Shown here: positions 1 to 7,727 of the stretch, one piece after another
Layout: each line of letters begins with the position of its first letter
Numbering within the stretch: position 1 is the stretch's first letter
NCBI RefSeq assembly: GCF_016862375.1
Contig: NZ_BOMV01000031.1
Location: forward strand, 1 to 35,327
Origin: Paractinoplanes rishiriensis
GTDB taxonomy: Bacteria > Actinomycetota > Actinomycetes > Mycobacteriales > Micromonosporaceae
Direction of reading: 5' to 3'
Length of the DNA: 35,327 nucleotides
Position numbers and translations under genes: made by a program
Notes under the pieces: generated by a model
What the model was told of the DNA's origin: nothing
The model's input: the letters and a program-made list of their open reading frames with translations, nothing else
The model's database searches: none

Positions 1-158
1 GCGCTTCCGCGCCTGCCTTGCGTTGCGCTTCCGCGCCTGCCTTGCGTTGCGCTGGGCTTCCGCGCCTGCGTTGCGCTGGGCTTCCGCGCCTGCGTTGCGC
101 TGGGCTTCCGCGCCTGCCTTGCGTTGCGCTTCCGCGCCTGCCTTGCGCTGGGCTCGCG
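1..158. repeat. 24-bp GC-rich tandem repeat at left edge
   Basis: Units of 24 bp begin at 1, 25, 49 and 73, followed by a 29-bp variant at 97-125 and a degenerate copy to about 158. Units 1-48 are identical to each other, and units 49-96 are a second identical pair. Because 24 is a multiple of three, several frames stay open. On the minus strand one frame reads an eight-residue periodic Asn/Lys-Ala-Gly-Ala-Glu-Ala-Gln-Arg pattern from a stop at 160-162 to the window edge, but it has no start codon. One plus frame is open from the edge to 344. I cannot tell whether the array is coding (the end of a repetitive protein lying outside the window) or an intergenic minisatellite. The second seems likelier. 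Confidence 0.75.
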
Positions 159-660
159 TCTAGGTCGCGCTGGGCTTTCGCGCCTGCCTTGCCCCGCGCA
201 TTCCTGCCTCGCGCTGCGCGTCCACGCCGCTGTTGTCTGCCGCGCACCCGATGGCAGATCGACAACATCGCGACCCGGACGAGCGCCGGTGGGAGACGTT
301 TGCGGCAAACGGGCTGGGCGAGCGTGCTGCCGGGCGGGACTTGAGATCGCGACTCCACCGCGCCATGTGTCAAGACTCAAACGGTGGTCTATCGGCCAAG
401 ATTTGCGCCCGGGACAGCGGGCCGGGCGGCTGCGGACCTTGACCCGATCACCACCGGATCGGGTGGTGTCCGCGCCAAGATCTGTGAAGGGCTGAGGCGA
501 GGGGGGATTGGCAGGGACTGCCCGCACGGTCAGCACGCGAGTGGCACCGTGATTCGCCCTGCCGAAAGGCTCTGCGGCGGGCGGGAGCAGAACCGCGCGG
601 ACCTCGACTCCGGAAGCTGCCCGGGGGTCGTGCGGAACGGGTTTGTGAAGCCTGGCGGCG
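159..660. other. Gene-free stretch
   Basis: I see no convincing gene here. Open frames on both strands are short, rich in Arg/Pro/Gly, lack ribosome binding sites and resemble no family I recognise. The stretch joins the left-edge repeat to the second repeat block upstream of the mannanase gene. Confidence 0.5.
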
Positions 661-671
661 GGTCAGAGGGC

Positions 672-895
672 GGTCGACCCGTGCGGCAGTGGAGGTGGTC
701 GACCTGGGCGGCGGTGGAGCGGTCGACCTGGGCTGGGTGGAAGTGGTCGACCTGGGTGGAAGTGGTCGACCTGGCTGGGAGGCGGTCGGCCGGGGTGGGA
801 GGCGGTGGGCCTGGGCGGGGTGGGAGGCGGTGGGCCTGGGCGGGGTGGGAGGCGGTGGGCCTGGGCGGCGGGGGAAGCGGTGGGCCTGGGTGGAG
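672..895. repeat. Two-part tandem repeat: GGTCGACC palindromes, then 25-bp units
   Basis: The palindrome GGTCGACC occurs five times, starting at 672, 697, 721, 745 and 764, so the spacing is 25, 24, 24 and 19 bp. It is followed by exact 25-bp units at 797-821 and 822-846, then diverging copies to about 895. The plus strand is very G-rich here. The block ends about 120 bp before the promoter of the GH5 gene. Its function is unknown. It could be a multi-site protein-binding array, or simply a slipped repeat in intergenic DNA. Confidence 0.75.
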
Positions 896-1013
896 TGGAG
901 GGTGTCGTGCCGGTGGTGAGGGTGGGGCGGGGGTGGGTGTGGGGGCGGGGTGAGCTCGGGGTGGAACGGGGGGTTTATGGGGTGTTGATGTGGGCGTAAC
1001 TTCGTTGTCGTCA

Positions 1014-1042
1014 TTGACAACGCTGTCACGTAGCCGGACGAT
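1014..1042 (+). promoter_or_regulatory. Promoter of the GH5 gene with overlapping inverted repeats
   Basis: A consensus -35 TTGACA lies at 1014-1019, followed by a 17-bp spacer and a -10-like GACGAT at 1037-1042. The -35 is embedded in dyad symmetry: CGTTGTC at 1003-1009 pairs with GACAACG at 1016-1022. The near-palindrome TGACAACGCTGTCA at 1015-1028 resembles a LacI-family operator. The predicted transcription start, about 1049, falls inside the CebR box directly downstream. Confidence 0.6.
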
Positions 1043-1046
1043 GGCA

Positions 1047-1060
1047 TGGGAGCGCTCCCA
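1047..1060. promoter_or_regulatory. CebR box (TGGGAGCGCTCCCA)
   Basis: This is a perfect 14-bp palindrome identical to the consensus operator of CebR, the LacI-family cello-oligosaccharide-responsive repressor of Streptomyces and relatives. It sits immediately after the -10 and over the predicted transcription start, where bound repressor would block initiation. It predicts that the downstream GH5 enzyme is induced by cellobiose or cellotriose. No cebR gene is in the window, so the regulator must act in trans. Confidence 0.9.
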
Positions 1061-1114
1061 TCGAAATAGCTCCATGTGTTTTTCCGGATCCTCCTCTCTG
1101 GACAGGAGCGAATT

Positions 1115-2521
1115 GTGCGTCAGCGACTTAAATGGCTGGCCGGCGCTGCGGCCCTGATCACCGGCCTCGGGGTCGGGATCGCCGTTACGGCGGGGCCGGC
1201 TGCGGCGGCTACCGGGTTCACGGTCAGTAGCGGCCGGATTTTGGATGCCAACGGCAACAACTTTGTTATGCGGGGTGTGAACCACGCGCACACCTGGTAC
1301 GCCAACAACTTCTCGTCCTTCGCCGACATCAAGGCGCTCGGCGCGAACACGGTGCGTGTGGTGCTCGCCAACGGCACCCGGTGGACCAAGAACGACACCG
1401 CCGACGTGTCCCGGGTCATCGCGGAGTGCAAGCGGACCAAGCTGATCTGTGTGCTCGAGGTGCACGACACCACGGGTTACGGCGAGCAGGCGGGTGCGGC
1501 CACGCTGGCTCAGGCGACCGACTACTGGATCAGCGTCAAGTCGGCGCTGGACGGCCAGGAGCCGTACGTCATCCTGAATATCGGCAACGAGCCGTACGGG
1601 AACCAGAACGCGACCGGCTGGATCAACGACACCAAGAACGCGATCACCCGTCTGCGGGCGGCCGGGTTCCAGCACTCGATCATGGTGGACGCGCCGAACT
1701 GGGGCCAGGACTGGCAGTTCATCATGCGGGACAACGCGGCCTCCGTGTTCGCGACCGACCCGCAGAAGAACGTCATCTTCAGCATCCACATGTACGGCGT
1801 GTTCGACACGGCCGCGGAGATCACCGACTACCTCGGCCGGTTCCAGACCGCGGGCCTGCCCATCGTGGTGGGCGAGTTCGGCTTCGACCACTCGGACGGC
1901 AACCCGGACGAGGACACGATCTTCGCGCAGGCCCAGCAGCGCGGCATCGGTTACCTCGGCTGGTCGTGGAGCGGCAACGGCGGCGGCGTCGAGTACCTCG
2001 ACATGGTCACCAGCTTCAACCCGTCGGCGCTGACCACCTGGGGCCAGCGGATCTTCAACGGTGCGAACGGTATCAAGGCCACGTCGCGGGAGGCTTCGGT
2101 GTACGGCGGAACGACGCCGACGACCCAGCCGACCACCCCGCCGACGACGCAGCCGACGACTCCGCCCACCACGCAGCCGACGACCCCGCCGACGACGCAG
2201 CCGACCACGCCGCCCGCCACCGGCGCGTGCTCGGCCACGTACGCGGTCTCGAACTCCTGGGGTAACGGCTTCCAGGGCACCGTGACCGTGACCGCCGGCG
2301 CGGCCGCGATCAACGGCTGGGTCGTGAACTGGACCTGGCCGAACGGCCAGCGCTTCACGAACTCGTGGAACGCCTCGGTCACCAGCTCCGGTGACTCGGT
2401 CACCGCCCGGAACATGCCGTACAACGGCTCCCTGGCGGCCCGCGGCAGCACCTCGTGGGGCTTCACCGCCTCGTTCAACGGAACCAACAACACGCCGACC
2501 GTGACCTGCGCGGCCGCGTAA
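1115..2521 (+). CDS. Secreted GH5 beta-mannanase/cellulase with C-terminal CBM2
   Basis: This 468-aa secreted enzyme should cleave internal beta-1,4 links in mannan or a related plant beta-glycan. I chose the GTG at 1115 because AGGAG lies 6 nt upstream and the protein then opens with a clean Sec signal peptide (charged MRQRLK, hydrophobic core, AGPAAAA cleavage region). The catalytic domain covers about residues 32-330. It shows the GH5 acid/base Glu in NIGNEP (about E159) and the nucleophile Glu in VVGEFG (about E254). The 'RGVNHAHTWY' start and overall layout match subfamily GH5_8 mannanases best. A linker of PTTQPTTP repeats leads to a family 2 cellulose-binding module (about 371-468) with conserved Trp residues and flanking Cys. 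A CebR box controls the promoter and a strong hairpin follows. An endoglucanase activity is the main alternative. Confidence 0.92.
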   Translation: MRQRLKWLAGAAALITGLGVGIAVTAGPAAAATGFTVSSGRILDANGNNFVMRGVNHAHTWYANNFSSFADIKALGANTVRVVLANGTRWTKNDTADVSRVIAECKRTKLICVLEVHDTTGYGEQAGAATLAQATDYWISVKSALDGQEPYVILNIGNEPYGNQNATGWINDTKNAITRLRAAGFQHSIMVDAPNWGQDWQFIMRDNAASVFATDPQKNVIFSIHMYGVFDTAAEITDYLGRFQTAGLPIVVGEFGFDHSDGNPDEDTIFAQAQQRGIGYLGWSWSGNGGGVEYLDMVTSFNPSALTTWGQRIFNGANGIKATSREASVYGGTTPTTQPTTPPTTQPTTPPTTQPTTPPTTQPTTPPATGACSATYAVSNSWGNGFQGTVTVTAGAAAINGWVVNWTWPNGQRFTNSWNASVTSSGDSVTARNMPYNGSLAARGSTSWGFTASFNGTNNTPTVTCAAA

Positions 2522-2535
2522 CCAACGGCAACACC

Positions 2536-2568
2536 TGATGGGCGGGGTCCGATGGGCCCCGCCCATCA
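2536..2568 (+). terminator. Strong intrinsic-type hairpin after the GH5 gene
   Basis: TGATGGGCGGGG at 2536-2547 is perfectly complementary to CCCCGCCCATCA at 2557-2568. Including the inner TCC/GGG pairs, the stem reaches 15 bp around a GAT triloop. It begins 14 bp after the stop codon. There is no U-tract, which is usual for actinobacterial terminators. It isolates the mannanase from the channel operon downstream. Confidence 0.85.
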
Positions 2569-2613
2569 TCACGCTTGGGCTAGCGTGAACTGTCCAACGC
2601 GGCGGGAGTGCCT

Positions 2614-3000
2614 ATGAGTATGGAAAAAGTCGTGTTCGGGTTCTTCGTCCTGCTGGCGGCGACCCTGAACTTCGGCTTCTTCATCGGTGACATCGACGAT
2701 CCGACCCTGCACAACGAGTACGAGCTGTTCGCAGCGGTCGTCGTCAATTTGATCGCCACCGTCCTGAAGTTCGGCGACCGCACCCAGATCGGGGCCGTGC
2801 ACCTGGCCACCAGCCTGGTCGCCGACCTCCAGCTGATCGCGGCCACCATCGCCTGGGCGTACGCGACCCAGGTCTCCGCCGCCGGCCTGGACGCCGAGGC
2901 CACCGCCGCGGTGGTGTCGCTGTCCGGCGGGGCGCTGGCCGCCAACGTGGTCTCGGTGATCCTGCTGGTGATCGAGACCGTGTCGTTCCAGCGGCGGTGA
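2614..3000 (+). CDS. DUF6394-like small membrane protein
   Basis: The product is a 128-aa integral membrane protein of unknown biochemical role. The ATG at 2614 has GGGAG 5 nt upstream; a GTG at 2608 overlaps that ribosome binding site and is rejected. Four hydrophobic segments can be read: about residues 5-25, a stretch after the NEYELF motif (30-50), one around the ATSLVADLQLIAATIAWAY region, and a C-terminal one ending in ETVSFQRR. The pattern matches the DUF6394 family, found beside potassium channel genes. The stop codon overlaps the GTG start of the channel gene (GTGA), so the two are translationally coupled. That suggests, by inference, an accessory subunit or partner of the channel. 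Confidence 0.85.
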   Translation: MSMEKVVFGFFVLLAATLNFGFFIGDIDDPTLHNEYELFAAVVVNLIATVLKFGDRTQIGAVHLATSLVADLQLIAATIAWAYATQVSAAGLDAEATAAVVSLSGGALAANVVSVILLVIETVSFQRR

Positions 3001-4823
3001 CCGTGGGCCTGCCCAGCACCGAAACGACCTGGTGGCGCCGCCTGCTCGGCGGTGCGGAGATCCGGCCGCGGGCGGCCCGCCAGTGGATCCGCAGCGCGGC
3101 CGCCGCGCAGGGGCCGCCCACGGTCTTCCTGGTCCTGCGCCGGATGCGGGTGCCGCTCATCGTGCTGATCTCCATCTTCGCGATCAGCGTGCTGGGGCTC
3201 ACCCTGGTGCCGGGGCAGGTGGTCGAGGGCCGCCCGACGCGGATGGGTTTCTTCGACGCGTTCTACTTCATGAGCTACACCGCAACCACCATCGGGTACG
3301 GCGAGATCCCGTACACCTTCAGCGGAGCGCAGCGACTCTGGGTGACCGCGAGCATCTACCTGACCGTCATCGGGTGGGCGTACGCGATCGGGTCTCTGTT
3401 GACGCTCGTGCAGGACCGGGCGTTCCGGCAGGCCTTGGCCCTGCAACGGTTCACCCGCACGGTGGCTCGGCTGCGCGAGCCGTTTCTGCTGATTGCGGGG
3501 TACGGGCAGACCGGGCAACTGCTGGGCCGCTCGTTCGACACGCTGGGTCGCCGGTTCGTGGTGATCGACACCAACAGCGAACGGGTGGACGCGCTGGACA
3601 TCGACCCGTATCACGCGGACGTCCCGGGGTTGGTCGGCGACGCCCGGAATCCGCAGACCCTGGAGCACGCGGGGCTGGGTCACCCGTACTGCGAAGGGGT
3701 TTTGGCTCTTACCGACGACGACGAGGTCAACCTGGCCGTCACCATGTCGGCGGCGCTGATGCGGCCGGAGCTCACCGTGCTCGCCCGGACCGTGTCGCCG
3801 TCGATCGAGCACCGGATGGAGGCGTTCGGCTCGCCCACCGTGGTCAACCCCTTCGACCGGTACGGCGACCACCTGCGCATCGCCCTGCGCACGCCCGCGG
3901 TGCACCAGCTGATGCTGTGGCTGGAGAGCGGTCCGGGCGCCGAACTGCCGCCGCGCGGTGAGCCGCCCGCGGTGGGGCGCTGGGTGCTGTGCGGGTACGG
4001 GCGGTTCGGCAAGGAACTGACCCACGACCTGCGCGCCGAGAACCTCGAGGTGACCGTGATCGACACCGCGGACGACGGCCCGCCGGATCCGTCCGTGGTG
4101 GTCGGCGACGGATCCGAGCCGGGCGTGATGGCCGGCGCCGATCTGGAGCACGCGGTCGGCTTCGTGGCCGGCACCGACAACGACACCACGAACCTGTCGC
4201 TGATCGCCGCGGCCCGCCGGATCAACCCGGACCTGTTCGTGTCGTCCCGGCAGAACCGGCCGGAGACCGCGCCGCTGTACGCGGCCATGGAGGTCGACTC
4301 GCTGCTGGTGCCGGCCGACCTGGTGGCCCGGGAGGTCTACGCCCAGTTGAGCACGCCGCTGCTGTGGCGCTTCCTGCGCGAGGTGCCGGCACTGGGTGAC
4401 GACTGGGCCGAGCGGATGATCGAGCGCCTGCTCAACCACTGCGGCGAACGCCTCCAGGCGCTGTCGCCGACCACCCTGGACCGGAGCTCGGCCCCGGCGC
4501 TGGTGCCCTGGCTGGAGGCCGGCCCGGTGCCGCTCGGCGACCTGCTGCGCAGCCCGGTCGACCGGGAGCGGCGGCTCGATCTGGTGGCGTTGCTGGTGCT
4601 GCGCGGCTCGGACGCGACGCTCGGCCCGGGCGACGACTTCCGGTTGGAGGCCGGCGACCGGATCCTGTTCGCCGGGCAGCCGCGGGACGAGCGCACGCTG
4701 ATCGACACGTTGCGGATCGACTACGTGAGCGAGTACGTGCTGACCGGCCGCGCGGTGCCGGCCGGCTGGCTGTGGCGGCGGCTCACCCGCACCCCGGAAT
4801 CGGATCGCGTGCCGGTCGACTGA
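2997..4823 (+). CDS. Potassium channel with two RCK (TrkA-N) domains
   Basis: This 608-aa ion channel is expected to conduct K+ through the cytoplasmic membrane and be gated by cytosolic ligands. A first transmembrane helix (about residues 55-75) is followed by a pore loop with the selectivity filter T98-I-G-Y-G102 and a second helix (about 120-140). This is the two-helix KcsA/MthK plan, with IGYG in place of the commoner VGYG. Two Rossmann-type RCK domains follow, starting with GYGQTG (about 165) and GYGRFG (about 332), each with acidic nucleotide-binding residues. The C-terminal part, ending in a GDRILFAG-type segment, looks like TrkA-C. The GTG start overlaps the previous stop by 4 bases. 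Carrying both RCK domains in one chain is longer than MthK. Confidence 0.93.
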   Translation: MTVGLPSTETTWWRRLLGGAEIRPRAARQWIRSAAAAQGPPTVFLVLRRMRVPLIVLISIFAISVLGLTLVPGQVVEGRPTRMGFFDAFYFMSYTATTIGYGEIPYTFSGAQRLWVTASIYLTVIGWAYAIGSLLTLVQDRAFRQALALQRFTRTVARLREPFLLIAGYGQTGQLLGRSFDTLGRRFVVIDTNSERVDALDIDPYHADVPGLVGDARNPQTLEHAGLGHPYCEGVLALTDDDEVNLAVTMSAALMRPELTVLARTVSPSIEHRMEAFGSPTVVNPFDRYGDHLRIALRTPAVHQLMLWLESGPGAELPPRGEPPAVGRWVLCGYGRFGKELTHDLRAENLEVTVIDTADDGPPDPSVVVGDGSEPGVMAGADLEHAVGFVAGTDNDTTNLSLIAAARRINPDLFVSSRQNRPETAPLYAAMEVDSLLVPADLVAREVYAQLSTPLLWRFLREVPALGDDWAERMIERLLNHCGERLQALSPTTLDRSSAPALVPWLEAGPVPLGDLLRSPVDRERRLDLVALLVLRGSDATLGPGDDFRLEAGDRILFAGQPRDERTLIDTLRIDYVSEYVLTGRAVPAGWLWRRLTRTPESDRVPVD

Positions 4824-4849
4824 GTGGGACGCCGTTGCCGCGGCGTTCG

Positions 4850-4869
4850 TCATCGACAACGATCGATGA
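4850..4869. promoter_or_regulatory. Inverted repeat just upstream of the SGNH hydrolase start
   Basis: TCATCGA at 4850-4856 and TCGATGA at 4863-4869 form a perfect 7-bp dyad with a 6-bp spacer containing CAACGA. It ends one base before the chosen ATG. It shares the GTCATnGACAACG flavour of the repeat over the mannanase -35 (1003-1022), so the same regulator family might bind both. That link is only an inference. Confidence 0.4.
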
Positions 4870-4870
4870 C

Positions 4871-6091
4871 ATGAGAATGAGATCAATGTCGGTCGCCGCA
4901 CTCCTGGCGGCGGCCTTGCTGTTTTCGGGCGCACCGGCCGGGGCGGCGGGGGTGACGGGTGCGGCACCGTGGACCGGTGCCTGGTCGACCAGCCCGCAGC
5001 GGGAGACCGGGGTCACCTTCGCCGACCAGACCCTGCGGATGCTGGTGCACCCCACGCTGGGCGGCTCGTCGGTGCGGATCCGGCTGGCGAACACCTTCGG
5101 CGCCGCGGACGTCACCTTCGATGCCGTACGCGTGTCCCGCGCGGCCCGGTCCGGCGCGGCCGACCTGGTCGACGGCACGACCCGGACGGTCACCTTCCGT
5201 GGCCGGGAACGGGTCACCGTGCGTACCGGGACGCAGGTCTGGAGTGACCCGGTGCCACTTGCCGTCGCGTACGGCCAAGACCTTGCCGTTGATCTTTTTG
5301 TGACCGCTGGTGGTGATGCGGCCGCGATCACCGGGCACGACGCGGCCCAGGGCACCCAGTTCGTGGCGGCGGGGAACCAGGCCGGCGGCGGGAGTGCGGC
5401 GTTCACCGGCACGGTCAACTCGTGGTTCTGGCTGGCCGGAGTGGACGTCCGGCCGGCGCCCGCGGTGGCCGGCAGCATCGTGGCGCTCGGCGACTCGATC
5501 ACCGACGGCGCCTACACCACCTGGAACGGCAACGACCGGTGGACCGACGTGCTGGCCGCGCGGTTGCAGGAACTCCCGGCGCGCCGGCAGCACGGCGTAC
5601 TGAATCAGGGAATCGGCGGCAATCAGATCCTGACCGACCGCACCGACTGCTGCGGCAACGGGACCAGCATCGCGGCGGTGCGGCGCGAGAAGGACGACGT
5701 GCGGGGCCAGACGCGTGCGAAGTACCTGATCCTGGCGGACGGCATCAACGACATCGGCTACCACGCCAACGGTGACGCCCTGATCGCCGGCATCAGCACG
5801 ATCGCCGAGAACGCGCGCCGGCAGGGTATCCGGGTGATCGGCGCGACCATCACCCCGTACGGCTGCGACGGCGGGTGTTTCGGCGCCGAGCAGGAGGCCA
5901 CCCGCCAGCAGGTGAACGCGTGGATCCGCAGCAGCCCGCTGTTCCACGGGGTGGCCGACTTCGACGCCGTGCTGCGCGACCCGCAGAATCCGAGCCGGGT
6001 GCGGGCCGAGTACCAGGCGGATCCGCTGCACCCGAACATCGCCGGGCAGCGGGCCATGGCCGAGTCGATCGACCTGCGGCTATTTGCGTAG
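4871..6091 (+). CDS. Secreted SGNH/GDSL-family hydrolase
   Basis: This 406-aa exported esterase/lipase-type enzyme probably deacylates a carbohydrate or lipid substrate outside the cell. Residues 1 to about 28 form a signal peptide (MRMRSMSVAALLAAALL...PAGAAG). An N-terminal beta-rich domain (about 35-195) is followed by the SGNH domain. Block I is GDSITDG with nucleophile S209, the block II/III region is NQGIGGNQ and DGINDIG, and block V is D384-x-x-H387. All catalytic residues are therefore present. The ribosome binding site is weak for ATG 4871, and ATG 4877 or 4886 are alternatives that keep the signal peptide. The gene lies 47 bp after the channel gene and overlaps the convergent small gene by 12 bp at its 3' end. 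The substrate is not deducible. Confidence 0.88.
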   Translation: MRMRSMSVAALLAAALLFSGAPAGAAGVTGAAPWTGAWSTSPQRETGVTFADQTLRMLVHPTLGGSSVRIRLANTFGAADVTFDAVRVSRAARSGAADLVDGTTRTVTFRGRERVTVRTGTQVWSDPVPLAVAYGQDLAVDLFVTAGGDAAAITGHDAAQGTQFVAAGNQAGGGSAAFTGTVNSWFWLAGVDVRPAPAVAGSIVALGDSITDGAYTTWNGNDRWTDVLAARLQELPARRQHGVLNQGIGGNQILTDRTDCCGNGTSIAAVRREKDDVRGQTRAKYLILADGINDIGYHANGDALIAGISTIAENARRQGIRVIGATITPYGCDGGCFGAEQEATRQQVNAWIRSSPLFHGVADFDAVLRDPQNPSRVRAEYQADPLHPNIAGQRAMAESIDLRLFA

Positions 6092-6373
6092 GGCCACCCG
6101 CATCGCCACGCCGTTCTTCTTCCCGGCGTCGATGTCGTAGTCGATCGTGACGGTCCAATTGTGGTTGAAGGCGTCCCGGAGGAGGTCGAGCATGCCCTGA
6201 CGGGCGGCCCGGTTGCCGTCGTTGCGCAGCTGGAAGCCCATGGCGGTGTCCGGCTCGGAACTCACCCGGGCCACCACCTCGACGTCGATCTGGTCGTTGT
6301 CGGGGCCGAACGCGGTGCCGACGTCGTGCGCCCGCAGGAAGGTCACCTTCCCGGTCGCGGCCAGTCGTGCCAT
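6080..6373 (-). CDS. Stand-alone tyrosinase C-terminal-type domain protein
   Basis: This 97-aa protein is homologous along its whole length to residues 314-407 of the tyrosinase encoded just upstream. Both contain FLR-HDVGT-FGP near the start, DVEVV in the middle, then RGMLD/QGMLD plus LLRDAF/VLRDAF. It has no signal peptide. GGGAGG precedes the ATG by about 6 nt, a strong ribosome binding site. It lies 18 bp after the tyrosinase stop and on the same strand, so the two are probably co-transcribed. In several tyrosinase systems a small partner (a caddie protein or C-terminal shield domain) controls copper loading or activity. By inference this protein could be a free copy of such a domain. Its 3' end overlaps the convergent hydrolase gene by 12 bp. 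Confidence 0.85.
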   Translation of the reverse strand: MARLAATGKVTFLRAHDVGTAFGPDNDQIDVEVVARVSSEPDTAMGFQLRNDGNRAARQGMLDLLRDAFNHNWTVTIDYDIDAGKKNGVAMRVALRK

Positions 6374-6391
6374 TGCCTACCTCCCGTGCGT

Positions 6392-7615
6392 CTAGACAGA
6401 ATTCGTGACCCGGACGAGCACCCCGCTCGTGCCGCCGAACGGCTGGTCGTACTCGAGCCGGACCGGACGGTTCTCGGTGAAGGCGTCCCGCAGCACGTCG
6501 AGCATGCCGCGGTGCGCCGCCTCGGCGCCGTCCGTGCGCAGCGTGAAGCCGAACGCGCGGTCGGTGACGGTGGCCAGCCGCACGACCACCTCGACGTCGA
6601 GGTGGTCGCCGGGCGGGCCGAAGCCGGTGCCGACGTCGTGCACGCGCAGGAAGGACAACCGGCCCGTCGCCTGGAGACGGCGGGCCGGCAGGGTGTCGTA
6701 CCGGCGCGGGGTGACCACCGACGGATGCAGGTAGGTCTTCGGGTCCTGCTCGTTCTCCGGCGGAGCCCACGGCCGGGTGGTGGACGGGTTGCCCGACCAG
6801 GGCCGGATCTGGGTGGTCAACGAGGACGGCGTCACCCCGCCCGAGGCGTAGACGCGTTCCGGATCGAGCCGCTCGGGGCGGCCCGGGCGGGTCTGCCACA
6901 TCGCGAACAGGCGGTCCACGTTCGAGTGCAGCAGGAACACGAACGGATCCCGGAACGACGTGTGCTGGCTGCCCATGTTGACGAAGCCGTGCATGGCGTT
7001 GTGAATCTGCTCGAGGCGGACCCGCATGGTGGCGTAGTCACCGGCCTCGACGACGGTGCGGTCGCCCTCGCGGGTGGCCGGTGAGCCGGACACCGACCGC
7101 CGGACCTCCCGCGGCGGGTCCGCGGGGTTGGCGTTCGTCGTGTCGAAGGGGTCGCTGCTGCGGAACGGGTCGGCGCCGGGCACGTAGTAGCGGGCGCGTG
7201 CCCAGGGCTCGCCGATGACGTCCGGGTCGCCGCCGCCGTATCCCATGAAGTCGTCGGTGAACAGGTTGAGCCGGCCCCGGCGGCCGCCGCCGAGGTTCGC
7301 GTCGGTGATGTCGCGCGGATCCTGGGTCCAGTCCCAGTAGTGCAGCGACAGCCGCGGATCGACCTCCCGGAGCATGTCCTCGAAGCGGTTGACGATCTCG
7401 CGGTGCCAGGGCAGGAACTCCGGTCCGCCGTGTACGTGGGTCGCCTGGTGGATCTCGTCCTGTTTGAACCACCGGGACACCCCGCCCGGCGGGAAGTCGG
7501 TGCGGGTGCCCGGGAAACGCCGCCGGTTCAGTTCCAGGTACGCGTCCCGCAGCAGGGCGCGTTCGGCCGGCGAGACATGTGCGATGTTCCGGCGGACGAG
7601 ATCTCCCAACGCCAT
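6392..7615 (-). CDS. Tyrosinase (type 3 copper oxidase) with C-terminal extension domain
   Basis: This 407-aa enzyme is expected to oxidise phenols to o-quinones (melanin-type chemistry) with a dinuclear copper site. The CuA region carries H56, H60, H62 and H71 in the HVHGGPEFLPWHRE context. The CuB region carries H205-x3-H209 (HNAMH) and H230 in FVFLLHSNVDRLFAMW. These are standard motifs of the family. The catalytic part ends near residue 300. Residues 314-407 form an extra domain that is duplicated as a separate gene immediately downstream. No signal peptide is visible; bacterial tyrosinases often travel with a partner protein. The ATG at 7615 is preceded by a G-rich Shine-Dalgarno. The gene is divergent from the MarR gene across a 112-bp gap. 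Confidence 0.93.
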   Translation of the reverse strand: MALGDLVRRNIAHVSPAERALLRDAYLELNRRRFPGTRTDFPPGGVSRWFKQDEIHQATHVHGGPEFLPWHREIVNRFEDMLREVDPRLSLHYWDWTQDPRDITDANLGGGRRGRLNLFTDDFMGYGGGDPDVIGEPWARARYYVPGADPFRSSDPFDTTNANPADPPREVRRSVSGSPATREGDRTVVEAGDYATMRVRLEQIHNAMHGFVNMGSQHTSFRDPFVFLLHSNVDRLFAMWQTRPGRPERLDPERVYASGGVTPSSLTTQIRPWSGNPSTTRPWAPPENEQDPKTYLHPSVVTPRRYDTLPARRLQATGRLSFLRVHDVGTGFGPPGDHLDVEVVVRLATVTDRAFGFTLRTDGAEAAHRGMLDVLRDAFTENRPVRLEYDQPFGGTSGVLVRVTNSV

Positions 7616-7727
7616 GACACAACCCCCCGACTCAGGCGGGCAAGCCTAGCCGCGTGCGTCGCTGCGGTCCCGGCAACTGGCCCTGATCCGACAACCGCGG
7701 TGGCTCGCGGACGGTAGGTTTTCCGGT

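Noticed and set aside
1..158. CRISPR array at the left edge
   Set aside because: The 24-bp units are directly adjacent, without unique spacers, so it is a plain tandem repeat.
530..2572. A 680-aa open frame on the minus strand across the GH5 gene
   Set aside because: It is antisense to a clear enzyme gene, low in complexity (Arg/Pro/Val), and has no family motif or ribosome binding site. It is a product of high GC content.
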